57,667 bases of DNA from M55B112 sp040903745 (GTDB lineage: Bacteria; Bacteroidota; Bacteroidia; Bacteroidales; GCA-2748055), in NCBI GenBank assembly GCA_040903745.1, contig JBBDUV010000018.1, positions 1 to 57,667 on the forward strand. The letters run 5' to 3'. This document shows, piece after piece, positions 42,183 to 50,935 of this stretch. The position numbers and the translations under genes were made by a program. The notes beneath the pieces are model-generated. The model worked only from the letters and a program-made list of their open reading frames with translations, was not told where the DNA came from and searched no databases. Positions within the stretch are counted from its first letter, which is position 1. Each line of letters opens with the position of its first letter.

Positions 42183-43517
42183 ATGAGAGGTATCAAAGGA
42201 ATTATAAAGACTAATGTAGTTGCGTTACTATGGAGTCGCCCAGGCAGAATGAGCTGGCAGGTTCCAATAGTTATGAATTTTGTAACAGCATTACTATACA
42301 GTCGCCTAAGCAGAAGGAACTGGCAAACTCCAGTTTTTTTGACTACGGTAGCAGCGTTACTCCTTATGGTGAGTCCTCCGCTTATGGCGCAGGACTGCTG
42401 GCCGAACTTCCGCGGTGATGCGCAATTCACCGGACGGTCGGAGGCGGCGATCCCCCGTGACCCCGCGCTGTTATGGAGCTTTAAGACTTCGGATGCGGTA
42501 AAGGCGGCACCGGTGGTGTGCAATGGGGTGATTGTAGTGGGATCGGCCGATGGGAACGTGTATGGAATCACGCTCGAGGGAAAACTGAAATGGAAGATCA
42601 ATACCGGAAGCGGTGTTGAGGCCCCCGCATTGATCCAAAATGAGATTGCCTATGTGGGCAACTATGAGGGGAAGGTGTTCGCCATTGAGGTGAGCAGCGG
42701 ACGGACGCTCTGGACCTATGCTACTGAAGGACAGATTATTGGTGGGGCCAATTATTGGGAGACTGAAGGCGCTGGAAGAGGCAGTGGAAGAACCGGAAAT
42801 TCAGGTAAAAGTGGTTCGGCAAATGGGGGAAGCAGGGGCACTGTTGAAGGTGGTGTGGTGGTGGTGGGAAGCTACGATTATTACCTGCATGGGATCGATG
42901 CGGCAACAGGTGAAGGGCTGTGGAAATATGAGGCGGATAACTTCCTGAACGGGGCCCCGGCGATTGTTGGCGGGGTGGCTGTATTCGGTGGGTGCGACGG
43001 TTTGCTGCACCAGGTGCGGGTGAAAGATGGCGCGCTGGTGAGCCGGAAAGAGGTGGCCTCCTATATTGCAGGTTCGGTGGCACTGGATCAGGGAGTTACC
43101 TATGTGGGGGATTATGACGGTAAATTTACCTGTATGGAGCTGAGCAGTGGCAGGGAGGTGTGGAGCTTTGAGGATGAGGCGACCGATCTTCCATTTATCG
43201 CTGCTCCGTCTCTTTCGAAGGACAAGGTATATATCGGGAGCCGTGACAAGTATGTTTACTGTTTCGATAAAAAGGATGGAAAGCTGCAATGGAAGGTCAA
43301 TACAGGGGGCAGGGTGGATGCTTCACCTGTGCTGGTGAAGGAGAATCTGATCGTGGCCACCTTGCGGGGTGACCTGATGATCCTTGGTGCTTCGGATGGA
43401 AGAACCCTTTGGAGCTACGAGCTGGGAAGCGCCATTACAGGAAATCCGGCTGTGATCGATGGCTATATCATTGCCGGGGCCGATGATGGCAGGATTTACT
43501 GCTTTGGGGAGAAATAA
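42183..43517 (+). CDS. exported PQQ-like beta-propeller protein 5 with expanded N-terminus
   Basis: A 444-residue propeller: WPNFRGDAQFTGRSEAAIPR, then blades IEVSSGRTLWTYATEGQI, GIDAATGEGLWKYEADN and LGASDGRTLWSYELGS. The predicted signal peptide is the third of three similar hydrophobic segments produced by a 66-bp tandem repeat (42216-42365), ending in VSPPLMAQD. Translation could start at ATG 42183 or at internal ATG 42273; both leave a usable signal. A GSG-rich insertion (about residues 195-225) interrupts one blade. It ends the propeller/redox run. Confidence 0.82.
   Translation: MRGIKGIIKTNVVALLWSRPGRMSWQVPIVMNFVTALLYSRLSRRNWQTPVFLTTVAALLLMVSPPLMAQDCWPNFRGDAQFTGRSEAAIPRDPALLWSFKTSDAVKAAPVVCNGVIVVGSADGNVYGITLEGKLKWKINTGSGVEAPALIQNEIAYVGNYEGKVFAIEVSSGRTLWTYATEGQIIGGANYWETEGAGRGSGRTGNSGKSGSANGGSRGTVEGGVVVVGSYDYYLHGIDAATGEGLWKYEADNFLNGAPAIVGGVAVFGGCDGLLHQVRVKDGALVSRKEVASYIAGSVALDQGVTYVGDYDGKFTCMELSSGREVWSFEDEATDLPFIAAPSLSKDKVYIGSRDKYVYCFDKKDGKLQWKVNTGGRVDASPVLVKENLIVATLRGDLMILGASDGRTLWSYELGSAITGNPAVIDGYIIAGADDGRIYCFGEK
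42216..42365. repeat. 66-bp tandem repeat inside the signal region of propeller 5
   Basis: Copies begin at 42216, 42282 and 42348 (the third partial). Each is exactly 22 codons, so the frame is kept, giving VVALLWSRPGRMSWQVP-, VTALLYSRLSRRNWQTP- and VAALLLMVSPP-type segments. Copies differ at about a quarter of positions, so the duplication is not recent. Confidence 0.9.
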
Positions 43518-43782
43518 GAGCCGATAGGTACAGAATATGCATGACATTTGTATGAACCAGGCACCTGTCTCCACGGACAGAGCCTGACTAATTTCGGGAT
43601 TAAATGTATTATTGGATGCAATACTTGCATCTGCAAAGATTAGGATGACAGACCATTAATTAGTGACAGAAAGAAAACTGAGCTATTTTCAGTCATTGAA
43701 AGAAAACTTTGTATTTTTATGAGTGGCTTGTAAGCCTGGAATAATTCAGGTAAGAAGGCCAGTAAATGGATAAGCGAAGATT

Positions 43783-45072
43783 ATGAAGATACTCCATATC
43801 ATACCCGGTTCAGGCGGAAGTTTTTATTGTGGAAACTGTCTGCGCGACAGTAAATTTATTGAGGCATTAAGGGCCTCGGAGCATGAGGTGATCAAGCTAC
43901 CCATGTACCTGCCCCTGTTTGCCGACGAGCACGATCTTTCGGGAGAGATTCCCGTCTTTTACGGTGCGATCAGCATTTACCTGAAGCAACAGTATCCGGT
44001 TTTCAGAAAGGCACCGGCATGGGTCGACAACTTGTTGAATTCGAAGCCCATGTTAAAGATGGCAGCAAAATTTGCCGGCTCCACCAGGGCGAAGGGACTG
44101 GAGGAGATGACGATATCCATGCTGATGGGCGAGGAGGGTCAACAGAAGGAGGAGCTGGACAAGATGATCGAATGGCTGTCTGGGCACTGCAAGCCGGATG
44201 TGATTCATCTGTCAAATGCATTGCTAGTGGGACTTGCACACCGGTTGTCGGAAAGTATGAAGGTGCCGGTGGTCTGTTCATTGCAGGATGAGGACCAATG
44301 GGTCGATGTGATGAAGCCCTCTTCGCAGGAGAAGGTATGGAACCTGATGGCGGAGCGGGCAGAGCATGTGAGCTCTTTTATTGCTGTGAGTGACTATTAT
44401 GCTGCAGAGATGAAGAGGCTGCTTCATATTCCGGAGAAAAAGCTGTCGACGGTGCACATTGGTGTCTATCCGGGTGATTATGAATTTGCTGCTCCTTCTG
44501 AAAAGAGACGTTCCATAGGATATGTTTCACGCATGTGCTATGAATTGGGACTGGATATCCTGGTTGATGCATTTATCCTGTTGAAGAAAGACAGGGAGTT
44601 TGATGATGTGGAACTGCATATAACCGGCGGATCAACGGGCGACGATCGTAAATTTATTAAATCACAGAAGAGCAAGATTCATAAACATGGGTTATCTGGA
44701 AAGGTGAAATTCCATGGCGATTTTGAGGAGAAAGGATTGCGGGAATTTTTCAGAGAGGTGTCTGTTTTGTCTGTACCCGTGCGTAAAGGTGAAGCTTTTG
44801 GGATCTACCTGCTTGAATCAATGGCCTCCGGCATACCCATTGTTCAGCCGGCCCTGGGTGCGTTCCCCGAGATTGTCAGGAGGTCAGGCGGGGGAGTAAC
44901 CTACGAACCGAATACCCCGGAAGCGCTTGCATTGGAATTGAAAAAACTGCTTTCAGATCCGCATAAAATGAACGAGCTTGCTGCACGGGGCAGGGAAGGG
45001 GTTGAAAAACATTATCATGTCGAGGGACAGGTGCAAAAGATGATGGAGGTGTACCAGGCTGTAAAGAAATAG
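43783..45072 (+). CDS. family 4-type glycosyltransferase
   Basis: A 429-residue GT-B enzyme: MKILHIIPGSGGSFYCGNCL at the N-terminus, VISLSNALL-like helix (PDVIHLSNALLVG), FIAVSDYYAAEMKRLLHIPE, and the C-terminal donor site GEAFGIYLLESMASGIPIVQ, then PEIVRRSGGGVTY. Typical GT4 enzymes transfer a sugar from a nucleotide donor to a lipid or polysaccharide acceptor. A CGNC pair near the start is unusual but recurs in close relatives I recall. It is monocistronic. The acceptor is unknown. Confidence 0.88.
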   Translation: MKILHIIPGSGGSFYCGNCLRDSKFIEALRASEHEVIKLPMYLPLFADEHDLSGEIPVFYGAISIYLKQQYPVFRKAPAWVDNLLNSKPMLKMAAKFAGSTRAKGLEEMTISMLMGEEGQQKEELDKMIEWLSGHCKPDVIHLSNALLVGLAHRLSESMKVPVVCSLQDEDQWVDVMKPSSQEKVWNLMAERAEHVSSFIAVSDYYAAEMKRLLHIPEKKLSTVHIGVYPGDYEFAAPSEKRRSIGYVSRMCYELGLDILVDAFILLKKDREFDDVELHITGGSTGDDRKFIKSQKSKIHKHGLSGKVKFHGDFEEKGLREFFREVSVLSVPVRKGEAFGIYLLESMASGIPIVQPALGAFPEIVRRSGGGVTYEPNTPEALALELKKLLSDPHKMNELAARGREGVEKHYHVEGQVQKMMEVYQAVKK

Positions 45073-45203
45073 TCCTAATTAACCAGGCAGATCCGCCCCC
45101 ACAACCTGCTCATGGTCATGGAAAGCTGATCACCTTATTTGAAAACTACCCTTTATTGAGATGCTTTGTCTGTTCTCTTTGCTTCAGAATCAAGGATAGG
45201 AAG

Positions 45204-47588
45204 CTATCTTTTTAATGAATTTCCAATCTTTATTCCAACGTAAACCGTGCGCGGATTCATCGGACCGTAGATGTATCCCGGATCCCGGTCGATCCCGTAA
45301 TCAAAGTCAGATTGATACGAATTGAAAATGTTTTTCATTCCGGTAAATACCTGTAGTGTGGCACCATTCAGCTTCGTTTCGTACCTTACTTTCAGACCCA
45401 GGTCGAAAAAGCGATCTGACTCCCTTAGTTCGCCTTGTTCGTCTGCTAAAGTGTTGCCGAAGTAGGGGACCAACATCTTGCCTGTGTAATTTCCTGTTGA
45501 TGATATTCCTGCATTCTTGAACGGATCCCAATCCAGCGTAAAATAACCATAATCCGCCGGGGTACGGAAAAATTTCTTCTCTTCGAATTCCTGCGCTGCT
45601 TTATATTTGCTGCTTTGAACCGTAAATCCTGATGTAAAAGAGAGGCTTTCATGCGGAACAAGGTTCATTTCAAGGTTCACTCCCTGGACGATGGCGCCCT
45701 CTTCCGCGTTGATGCGGGTGTATTCAACGGTTCCGTTTTCATCCGGTTCACTGTATTCGTTTGCAAAGGGATCTGTTAGCCGGGTATGAAATCCCTCTAC
45801 CAGTATTCCCAGGTAGATGCTTCCCAGTTGCCTGTTAAAGTCGAGGGATGACATGTAACTGTGACTCGTTTCCTGTTTCAGGTCAGGATCATTCCTATGA
45901 ATAACCTTTCTTGATCCGGATGTTTCAATGTGCAGGTCCTCATCGAAAATTTGTGGGGCACGGTACCCCTGTGAATAGCTTGCCCTGACCTGCAAGGAGG
46001 GGATAACATCGTATTTCAATGTTAACCTGGGACTTAGCACGTCGCCTGTTTTTTCAGACTCCATGTTCTGGAAATCAGAAACACGGTAATTATCATACCG
46101 CATGCCCAGTGATGCTTTAAATTTGTTCAATTTTATATCATACTGACCAAAAATGCCTGTTGTGGTTATAGACTGATTGGCAACCGTGACCCCTTCTTTG
46201 TAAGGGATAGTGACGACCGAGTCATTGACCACCACAATATTATCCAGGTCCCTGAAACCGGGTTTGGTATCTTTCAGTACGCTGCCGTTGCTTTCAATTC
46301 CCACAACGAGATTGCCATTGTTAAGAACGGCATTGTATTGTATTCCTGAGGAGTAGGACAGATCCCTGGTGTTCCCATAGTCGCTCAGTGATTTGTTCGC
46401 TCCGTAGTATGAATCCCTGTTTATATGCTGACCCGAAACAAACAGTGAAAGAAGATCTGTATCACGAAAAAACTGCTCATAGGTTAAGGCTCCGGTTGTA
46501 ATGGTATGTTCCACTGCTTCGGTAATGTTTGCCTCGTGATATGGGGATTCAAAATTGTCACCACCACGTCTCTCCTCGTTAATATTGAAAAAGTCAAGTG
46601 ATAGCTTGTTTCTCGTTCCGAATCGGTGGTACAGACGTGATCCGATGGTGGTGTTTTTTATCGTTGAAATCTCAGAAAATCCATCGCTGTTGGCATCAAA
46701 CGGTTCACGGTCGCGGTAAAAACCATACAGGGACATGCCGGTTTTGTTGTCTGCAGATACCAGTGATGTGTTGAAGTTCAGCGAATGATCAGCAGCAGGT
46801 TGAACCTCCTTGCCGGTGAAAATTCCTGTGAGTCCGCTGTTGATGCCAAATTCGTAGGAGTTATTTACAGGGTCCTTGAGGATCACGTTAATTGTTCCGG
46901 CAATGGCATTGCTGCCATAGAGGGCGGAACCACCTCCCCGGATTACTTCAACACGCTCAATCATGTTTGCGGGTATCAGCTCAAGCCCGTATACACCGGC
47001 CAGTCCGCTAAAGATCGGTCGACTGTTGATCAGTACCTGGGAATAGGGCCCCTCCATGCCATTCATACGAACCTGGGAGAAACCGCAATTCTGACAATTG
47101 TTTTCCATTCTCAGACCTGGTGTGAAGTTAAGCCCTTCACTAAGATTCACTGATTGTGTGCTTTTAAAGAGACGATGGGTAAGTGTATTGACGATGGTTG
47201 ATGATTCTTTACGGTTGGTTTCATTTCTGTCGCCGGTAATGACCACCTCTTCCAGGCCAAGTGCATCTTCGCTCAGACGAAAATTGAGTTCCATTGTCTC
47301 TCCCTTTTGTATGTTTACAGTAATCTCCTCTGGTTTGTATCCCATGTGGCTGGCTGTAATGGTATGTGTTCCTTCAGGCAGATTGATCAGCTGATAATGA
47401 CCTGTTTCATCCGTTGTTGTGCCAATGGTGGTGCCCTTCACGCCAATCGTTGCAAAGGATATATGTTCAACACAGTCGGGGCACAATACATGACCAAAAA
47501 CATTGGAATCTGATTTCGCCTTTTGTGCGTGGTTGATTTGGAAAATAGTTAGAAATAGTATCGTCAGAATTATGTGGGTTTTGTTCAT
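45204..47588 (-). CDS. TonB-dependent outer membrane receptor
   Basis: A 794-residue receptor. After the signal peptide comes a carboxypeptidase-like domain (GVKGTTIGTTTDETGHYQLI), the plug with NCQNCGFSQVRMNGMEGPYS, QVLINSRPIFSGLAGVYGLE and MIERVEVIRGGGSALYGSNA, then the 22-stranded barrel ending MNPRTVYVGIKIGNSLKR. It imports a ligand using TonB energy. The CxxC in the plug is a shared feature of a Bacteroidota subgroup whose ligand may be a metal complex or cobalamin-like compound; no partner transporter is nearby, so the ligand is open. The long upstream region holds a direct repeat. Confidence 0.93.
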   Translation of the reverse strand: MNKTHIILTILFLTIFQINHAQKAKSDSNVFGHVLCPDCVEHISFATIGVKGTTIGTTTDETGHYQLINLPEGTHTITASHMGYKPEEITVNIQKGETMELNFRLSEDALGLEEVVITGDRNETNRKESSTIVNTLTHRLFKSTQSVNLSEGLNFTPGLRMENNCQNCGFSQVRMNGMEGPYSQVLINSRPIFSGLAGVYGLELIPANMIERVEVIRGGGSALYGSNAIAGTINVILKDPVNNSYEFGINSGLTGIFTGKEVQPAADHSLNFNTSLVSADNKTGMSLYGFYRDREPFDANSDGFSEISTIKNTTIGSRLYHRFGTRNKLSLDFFNINEERRGGDNFESPYHEANITEAVEHTITTGALTYEQFFRDTDLLSLFVSGQHINRDSYYGANKSLSDYGNTRDLSYSSGIQYNAVLNNGNLVVGIESNGSVLKDTKPGFRDLDNIVVVNDSVVTIPYKEGVTVANQSITTTGIFGQYDIKLNKFKASLGMRYDNYRVSDFQNMESEKTGDVLSPRLTLKYDVIPSLQVRASYSQGYRAPQIFDEDLHIETSGSRKVIHRNDPDLKQETSHSYMSSLDFNRQLGSIYLGILVEGFHTRLTDPFANEYSEPDENGTVEYTRINAEEGAIVQGVNLEMNLVPHESLSFTSGFTVQSSKYKAAQEFEEKKFFRTPADYGYFTLDWDPFKNAGISSTGNYTGKMLVPYFGNTLADEQGELRESDRFFDLGLKVRYETKLNGATLQVFTGMKNIFNSYQSDFDYGIDRDPGYIYGPMNPRTVYVGIKIGNSLKR

Positions 47589-48025
47589 TTTATTTTGTTA
47601 TAAATGTGAATGGATTTTTTATTTAATGTTCTGCGTCACCTGTAATAATCTTGATAGTCAACAGCGTTTCCAAGCAGCAGGCAATTTATTGCGTCAACTT
47701 AAGTGACTTGATCACATCATATGAGTAACTGGATTACATTATATGAGTGAGGCTGCTATCATCACTATTGCGAAAACCTTTTTGTTATTTCTCTAACAAT
47801 GTCATTCATGAAGGTGCAAATGTAGGGGATTCTGAATAACAGACAATCGCATAAATATGCGATTTTTATTTTTATTGATCGTTGATTTGTCTGTTTGAAT
47901 AACTTAGTAATGGCGTTTTGGCTTCGCCCACAATCAGTGACAGGGTGGCACAGATGGATGTGAAGGATTACCCGGAGCCGAGGTTTTGGCTAAAAATCCT
48001 TATCTTTGAGGATAAAATTTGAATA
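47589..48025. other. intergenic region between TonB receptor and toxin-like gene
   Basis: Besides the 22-bp direct repeat (47707-47750) it contains TTTTGGCTTCGCC at 47916, related to the intercistronic words at 35572 and 40313. No gene is supported. Confidence 0.4.
47707..47750 (-). promoter_or_regulatory. 22-bp direct repeat upstream of the TonB receptor
   Basis: Two adjacent imperfect copies, CTTGATCACATCATATGAGT and CTGGATTACATTATATGAGT, lie about 120-160 bases before the receptor start. Two helical turns apart, they could bind a regulator on one face of the DNA. Confidence 0.4.
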
Positions 48026-48223
48026 ATGAAAAAACTAAAGGTATACATTGATACGTCGGTAATTGGCGGATATTTTGATGATGAGTTTAATGTTGATACC
48101 AAGTTGTTTTTTGACGAGATTTTACATGGCGAGTATAACCTTGTAATTTCTGATTTAACGGAGAGAGAATTGGTTAATGCCCCAGAGAGAGTCAGAAACT
48201 TGTTTAGAGATTTAAGGATTTGA
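48026..48223 (+). pseudogene. truncated PIN-domain toxin
   Basis: The 65-residue protein starts MKKLKVYIDTSVIGGYFDDE, matching the Bacteroidota PIN-domain (VapC-like) family with its first catalytic aspartate, then LVISDLTERELVNAPERVRN. Intact members have about 140-150 residues; here the frame stops at RDLRI and the other acidic catalytic residues are missing. It is followed after 6 bp by the antitoxin-type gene. It is probably inactive. Confidence 0.7.
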
Positions 48224-48229
48224 TAAATT

Positions 48230-48382
48230 ATGAAAACTGAAAAAGAATTTGATTGCGTTAAAATGATGCGTGACATTAGGGATAAAGTAAACGCAGATAT
48301 TAAAGATATGAGTCCTGCGCAAATCTTGGAATACATCAAAAAAGGACGAAGAGACTATGAGAAAATAATGGACAGCCACTAA
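48230..48382 (+). CDS. antitoxin-like small protein paired with PIN gene
   Basis: A 50-residue protein, MKTEKEFDCVKMMRDIRDKV followed by NADIKDMSPAQILEYIKKGR, of the type that accompanies PIN toxins in Bacteroidota (KxFDxVxMMRxIRDK). It is short, charged and starts 6 bp after the truncated toxin. It may survive as an orphan antitoxin. Confidence 0.7.
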   Translation: MKTEKEFDCVKMMRDIRDKVNADIKDMSPAQILEYIKKGRRDYEKIMDSH

Positions 48383-48391
48383 AATAAATAG

Positions 48392-48481
48392 GACTCTGAT
48401 CGGCCTGCAAAGCTAGTCCCGGTATGCCGGGGGCCTAGCGATGAGTCGATGTTGAACTACGCCCGCCGGTGACAGAGCAAT
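48392..48481 (+). repeat. ~90-bp TA-associated element, copy A
   Basis: A 90-bp element 9 bp after the antitoxin stop. It has outer pairing GACTC / GAGTC around an inner hairpin (CTAG-T-CCCGG-TATG-CCGGG-GGC-CTAG), then a conserved tail ATGTTGAACTAC and CCCGCCGG, ending GAGCAAT. A second copy at 51243 follows another toxin gene in the same orientation. See findings. Confidence 0.85.
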
Positions 48482-48563
48482 AGAAACCTATTTAAAGAAA
48501 GGCTATTCTATTAATTGGATAAATCAAAGACTATATAATTTAACAGAAACATTTTTTTATTAG
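48477..48563 (+). pseudogene. remnant resembling a DinD/BRO-type protein segment
   Basis: An open frame without start reads AIETYLKKGYSINWINQRLY then NLTETFFY and stop. The YLxKGYSxxWINQRL motif is known from DinD/BRO-like DNA-damage or phage antirepressor-type proteins. Nothing else of such a gene is present, so this is likely a fragment joined to the preceding element. Confidence 0.5.
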
Positions 48564-48573
48564 GTTGGAAGAG

Positions 48574-50544
48574 ATGGGAATAATAAAGGAAATCATTATC
48601 ATTTTTGCCCTTGCAACAGGGGTGAATTTTCTCTTCACGAGGATTAAGATTCCTACTGTTGTTGGTTATCTTCTAACTGGAATCCTGGCAGGACCACACC
48701 TTTTAGGACTCGTGGGCAGTGACCATTCCATTGAGATTCTGGCTGAAGTTGGTGTTGCCCTGCTGCTCTTCACTATCGGGATGGAGTTCTCCCTGAAACA
48801 CCTGATGCGAATCCGTAGAATCGTGTTTTTTGGCGGTTTTCTTCAGGTCTTCCTTACTGCAGCTGTTTTCTACGTGGTTTCGCTGTTCTACGACCTCGAT
48901 TGGCAGTCAGCTATCTTCGTTGGCTTCCTGATCGCCTTGAGTAGTTCAGCGCTCGTTCTTAAATTACTCCAGGAGCGTTCAGAAATCTCCTCCAATTATG
49001 GTCGCACAGTACTTGGAATCCTGATCTTCCAGGATTTGATCCTGGTCCCGCTGCTGCTGTTTACCAATATCATGGCCGACAGCTCCATCGATGTGGGCAG
49101 GGAAATTATCTCCCTATCGATTAAAACCACTGCCATCCTGGCTTTTGTTTATGTGGGAAATAAATGGCTTTTTCCATGGTTATTACACAAGATTGCCATG
49201 ACAAAAAACCAGGAACTCTTTATCATGAGTATCCTGCTGATCTGCTTCTCCATTGCCATGCTGACCCACGAACTTGGGATGTCAATTGCATTCGGCGCCT
49301 TCCTGGCCGGATTGATGATCTCCGATTCTGAATACAGCCATAACGCTTTTGCCAAACTGATGCCCTTTAAAGATATTTTTACCAGCTTCTTTTTTGTTTC
49401 CGTGGGAATGCTGCTCGACCTGACGTTTATTGTGGATAATCCATGGCTGGTTCTTATCAGTGTTGTTCTCGTTATTGTTCTTAAAACGATTATAGCCGGA
49501 AGCGTCGGTTTTATCCTGGGACACACATTCAAAGGGACCGTTCTCGTCGGACTGGCACTGAGCCAGGTGGGGGAGTTCTCATTTATCCTGGCCAAGATCG
49601 GTGTCGATCAGGCGGTTATCTCCAATTTCTACTTTCAGCTTTTTCTCGCTGTATCGGTTACTACCATGGCCATAACACCTTTTCTGATCAAATTCTCCTC
49701 TCCATTGGCAAATCGTTTGTTGAAGCTGCCTTTGCCTGACTTCTTGGTGAATGGCCTGTTCCCTTTGAAAGAGATAGCTATTCCGGAATTGAAAAACCAC
49801 CTCGTCATTATAGGGAAGGATGCAAGCGCTATCAAACTGTCACTGATGGCTAAGTATTTTGAGATTAAACATGCCTCGATCATCTTTGATCCTTCCATTG
49901 CCAAAGAGAAAATGGATGCTGGCGATTATGTGGTGTATGGCGATGCAGTAAATGACCCTATTTTACTGCAGGCCCACGTGGATAAGGCCGAGATCGTTGT
50001 CATCTCTATCGGGAACATGATCACCTCCATGGCCATTATCGACCAGGTCAGACAGTTGAATAAGAATGTAAAAATTCTTGCGCGGGTCCATAGCACCGAG
50101 CATGTTGGTCCGATGTATGAAATGGGAGCCGACCAGGTGCTGCCCGAAAAACTTGAGATTGCGATCGATCTGTTTAACAGGGTACTGGTTGAAAAGTTAT
50201 ATCCGCTGCGAGACATTAACAGAATGCTCACACACCTCAGAAATACCCACCTGGGAGAATATACCGATAAGGACAAGGTGAATGTCAGCTCAATTTTCGA
50301 TGAGATGGCGACCATTAATATTGCTGCTGTTGGTGTTGAAGAGGGATCTGAAGCGGATGGAAAATCAGTCATCGATCTGAGGCTGAGGAAGGAGACCGGT
50401 GCTACTCTTCTGGCAATCAAGCGGGGAGATGAAATTATCGAACATCCCGATCCCGCGATGAAGATGCAAAAGGGCGACATCACCTACCTGCTGGGCGACC
50501 AGGAGAAGATCAATTTTGCCAGCGAGCTATTCTCCCCCGATTGA
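48574..50544 (+). CDS. Kef-type cation:proton antiporter with RCK domains
   Basis: A 656-residue protein. The first ~380 residues form a CPA2 antiporter (IPTVVGYLLTGILAGPHLLG, LSSSALVLKLLQERSEISSN, FGAFLAGLMISDSEYSH, LSQVGEFSFILAKIG). A RCK/TrkA-N domain follows (KNHLVIIGKDASAIKLSLMA), in which the usual GxGxxG is changed to GKDASA, so NAD(H) binding may be altered; then a TrkA-C domain (GVEEGSEADGKSVIDLRLRK). It exchanges K+ or Na+ for H+. The ATG at 48574 is preferred over TTG 48565. Confidence 0.9.
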   Translation: MGIIKEIIIIFALATGVNFLFTRIKIPTVVGYLLTGILAGPHLLGLVGSDHSIEILAEVGVALLLFTIGMEFSLKHLMRIRRIVFFGGFLQVFLTAAVFYVVSLFYDLDWQSAIFVGFLIALSSSALVLKLLQERSEISSNYGRTVLGILIFQDLILVPLLLFTNIMADSSIDVGREIISLSIKTTAILAFVYVGNKWLFPWLLHKIAMTKNQELFIMSILLICFSIAMLTHELGMSIAFGAFLAGLMISDSEYSHNAFAKLMPFKDIFTSFFFVSVGMLLDLTFIVDNPWLVLISVVLVIVLKTIIAGSVGFILGHTFKGTVLVGLALSQVGEFSFILAKIGVDQAVISNFYFQLFLAVSVTTMAITPFLIKFSSPLANRLLKLPLPDFLVNGLFPLKEIAIPELKNHLVIIGKDASAIKLSLMAKYFEIKHASIIFDPSIAKEKMDAGDYVVYGDAVNDPILLQAHVDKAEIVVISIGNMITSMAIIDQVRQLNKNVKILARVHSTEHVGPMYEMGADQVLPEKLEIAIDLFNRVLVEKLYPLRDINRMLTHLRNTHLGEYTDKDKVNVSSIFDEMATINIAAVGVEEGSEADGKSVIDLRLRKETGATLLAIKRGDEIIEHPDPAMKMQKGDITYLLGDQEKINFASELFSPD

Positions 50545-50698
50545 TACTGTCCGCTATAAAGCTCCGTATTCTAAAAAAATCGAATTTAAATTTTAATCCC
50601 TTTATAGTTTGCCAGGGTATTTCCAATGAAACTTTGTTGGGTTAAGAATATTGCAGTAATTTTGAAATTGATTACCTTTACACAAAAGACTTCAGAAT

Positions 50699-50935
50699 AT
50701 GAGCACAAACGAAATAAAGCAACACCTTTTTGAAGGCATTGAGAATATAGATGATAATGAATTTTTGAGTGCCATTAAGGATTTAATTGATCATAAATAT
50801 TCCCAATTTAAAACTCCCAAACTTTCTAATGTACAACTTCTGAGGATTCAAGAATCAGAGCTTCAGATTGAAAATGGCGATTTTTTAACCAATGATCAGG
50901 TTAATAAATTCATTGATAAATGGCTGCAAGAGTAG
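50699..50935 (+). CDS. antitoxin of RelE/ParE-type module
   Basis: A 78-residue acidic protein starting MSTNEIKQHLFEGIENIDDN, with a C-terminal LTNDQVNKFIDKWLQE. This matches the Bacteroidota antitoxins that precede ParE/RelE toxins (ending ...NxxVxxxIxKWL). Its stop overlaps the toxin start by 16 bases, so translation is coupled. Confidence 0.85.
   Translation: MSTNEIKQHLFEGIENIDDNEFLSAIKDLIDHKYSQFKTPKLSNVQLLRIQESELQIENGDFLTNDQVNKFIDKWLQE

Noticed and set aside
28426..43517. True PQQ-dependent alcohol or methanol dehydrogenases
   Set aside because: The propellers lack a visible vicinal cysteine pair or heme domain, and no PQQ biosynthesis genes are present, so only PQQ-like propellers can be claimed.
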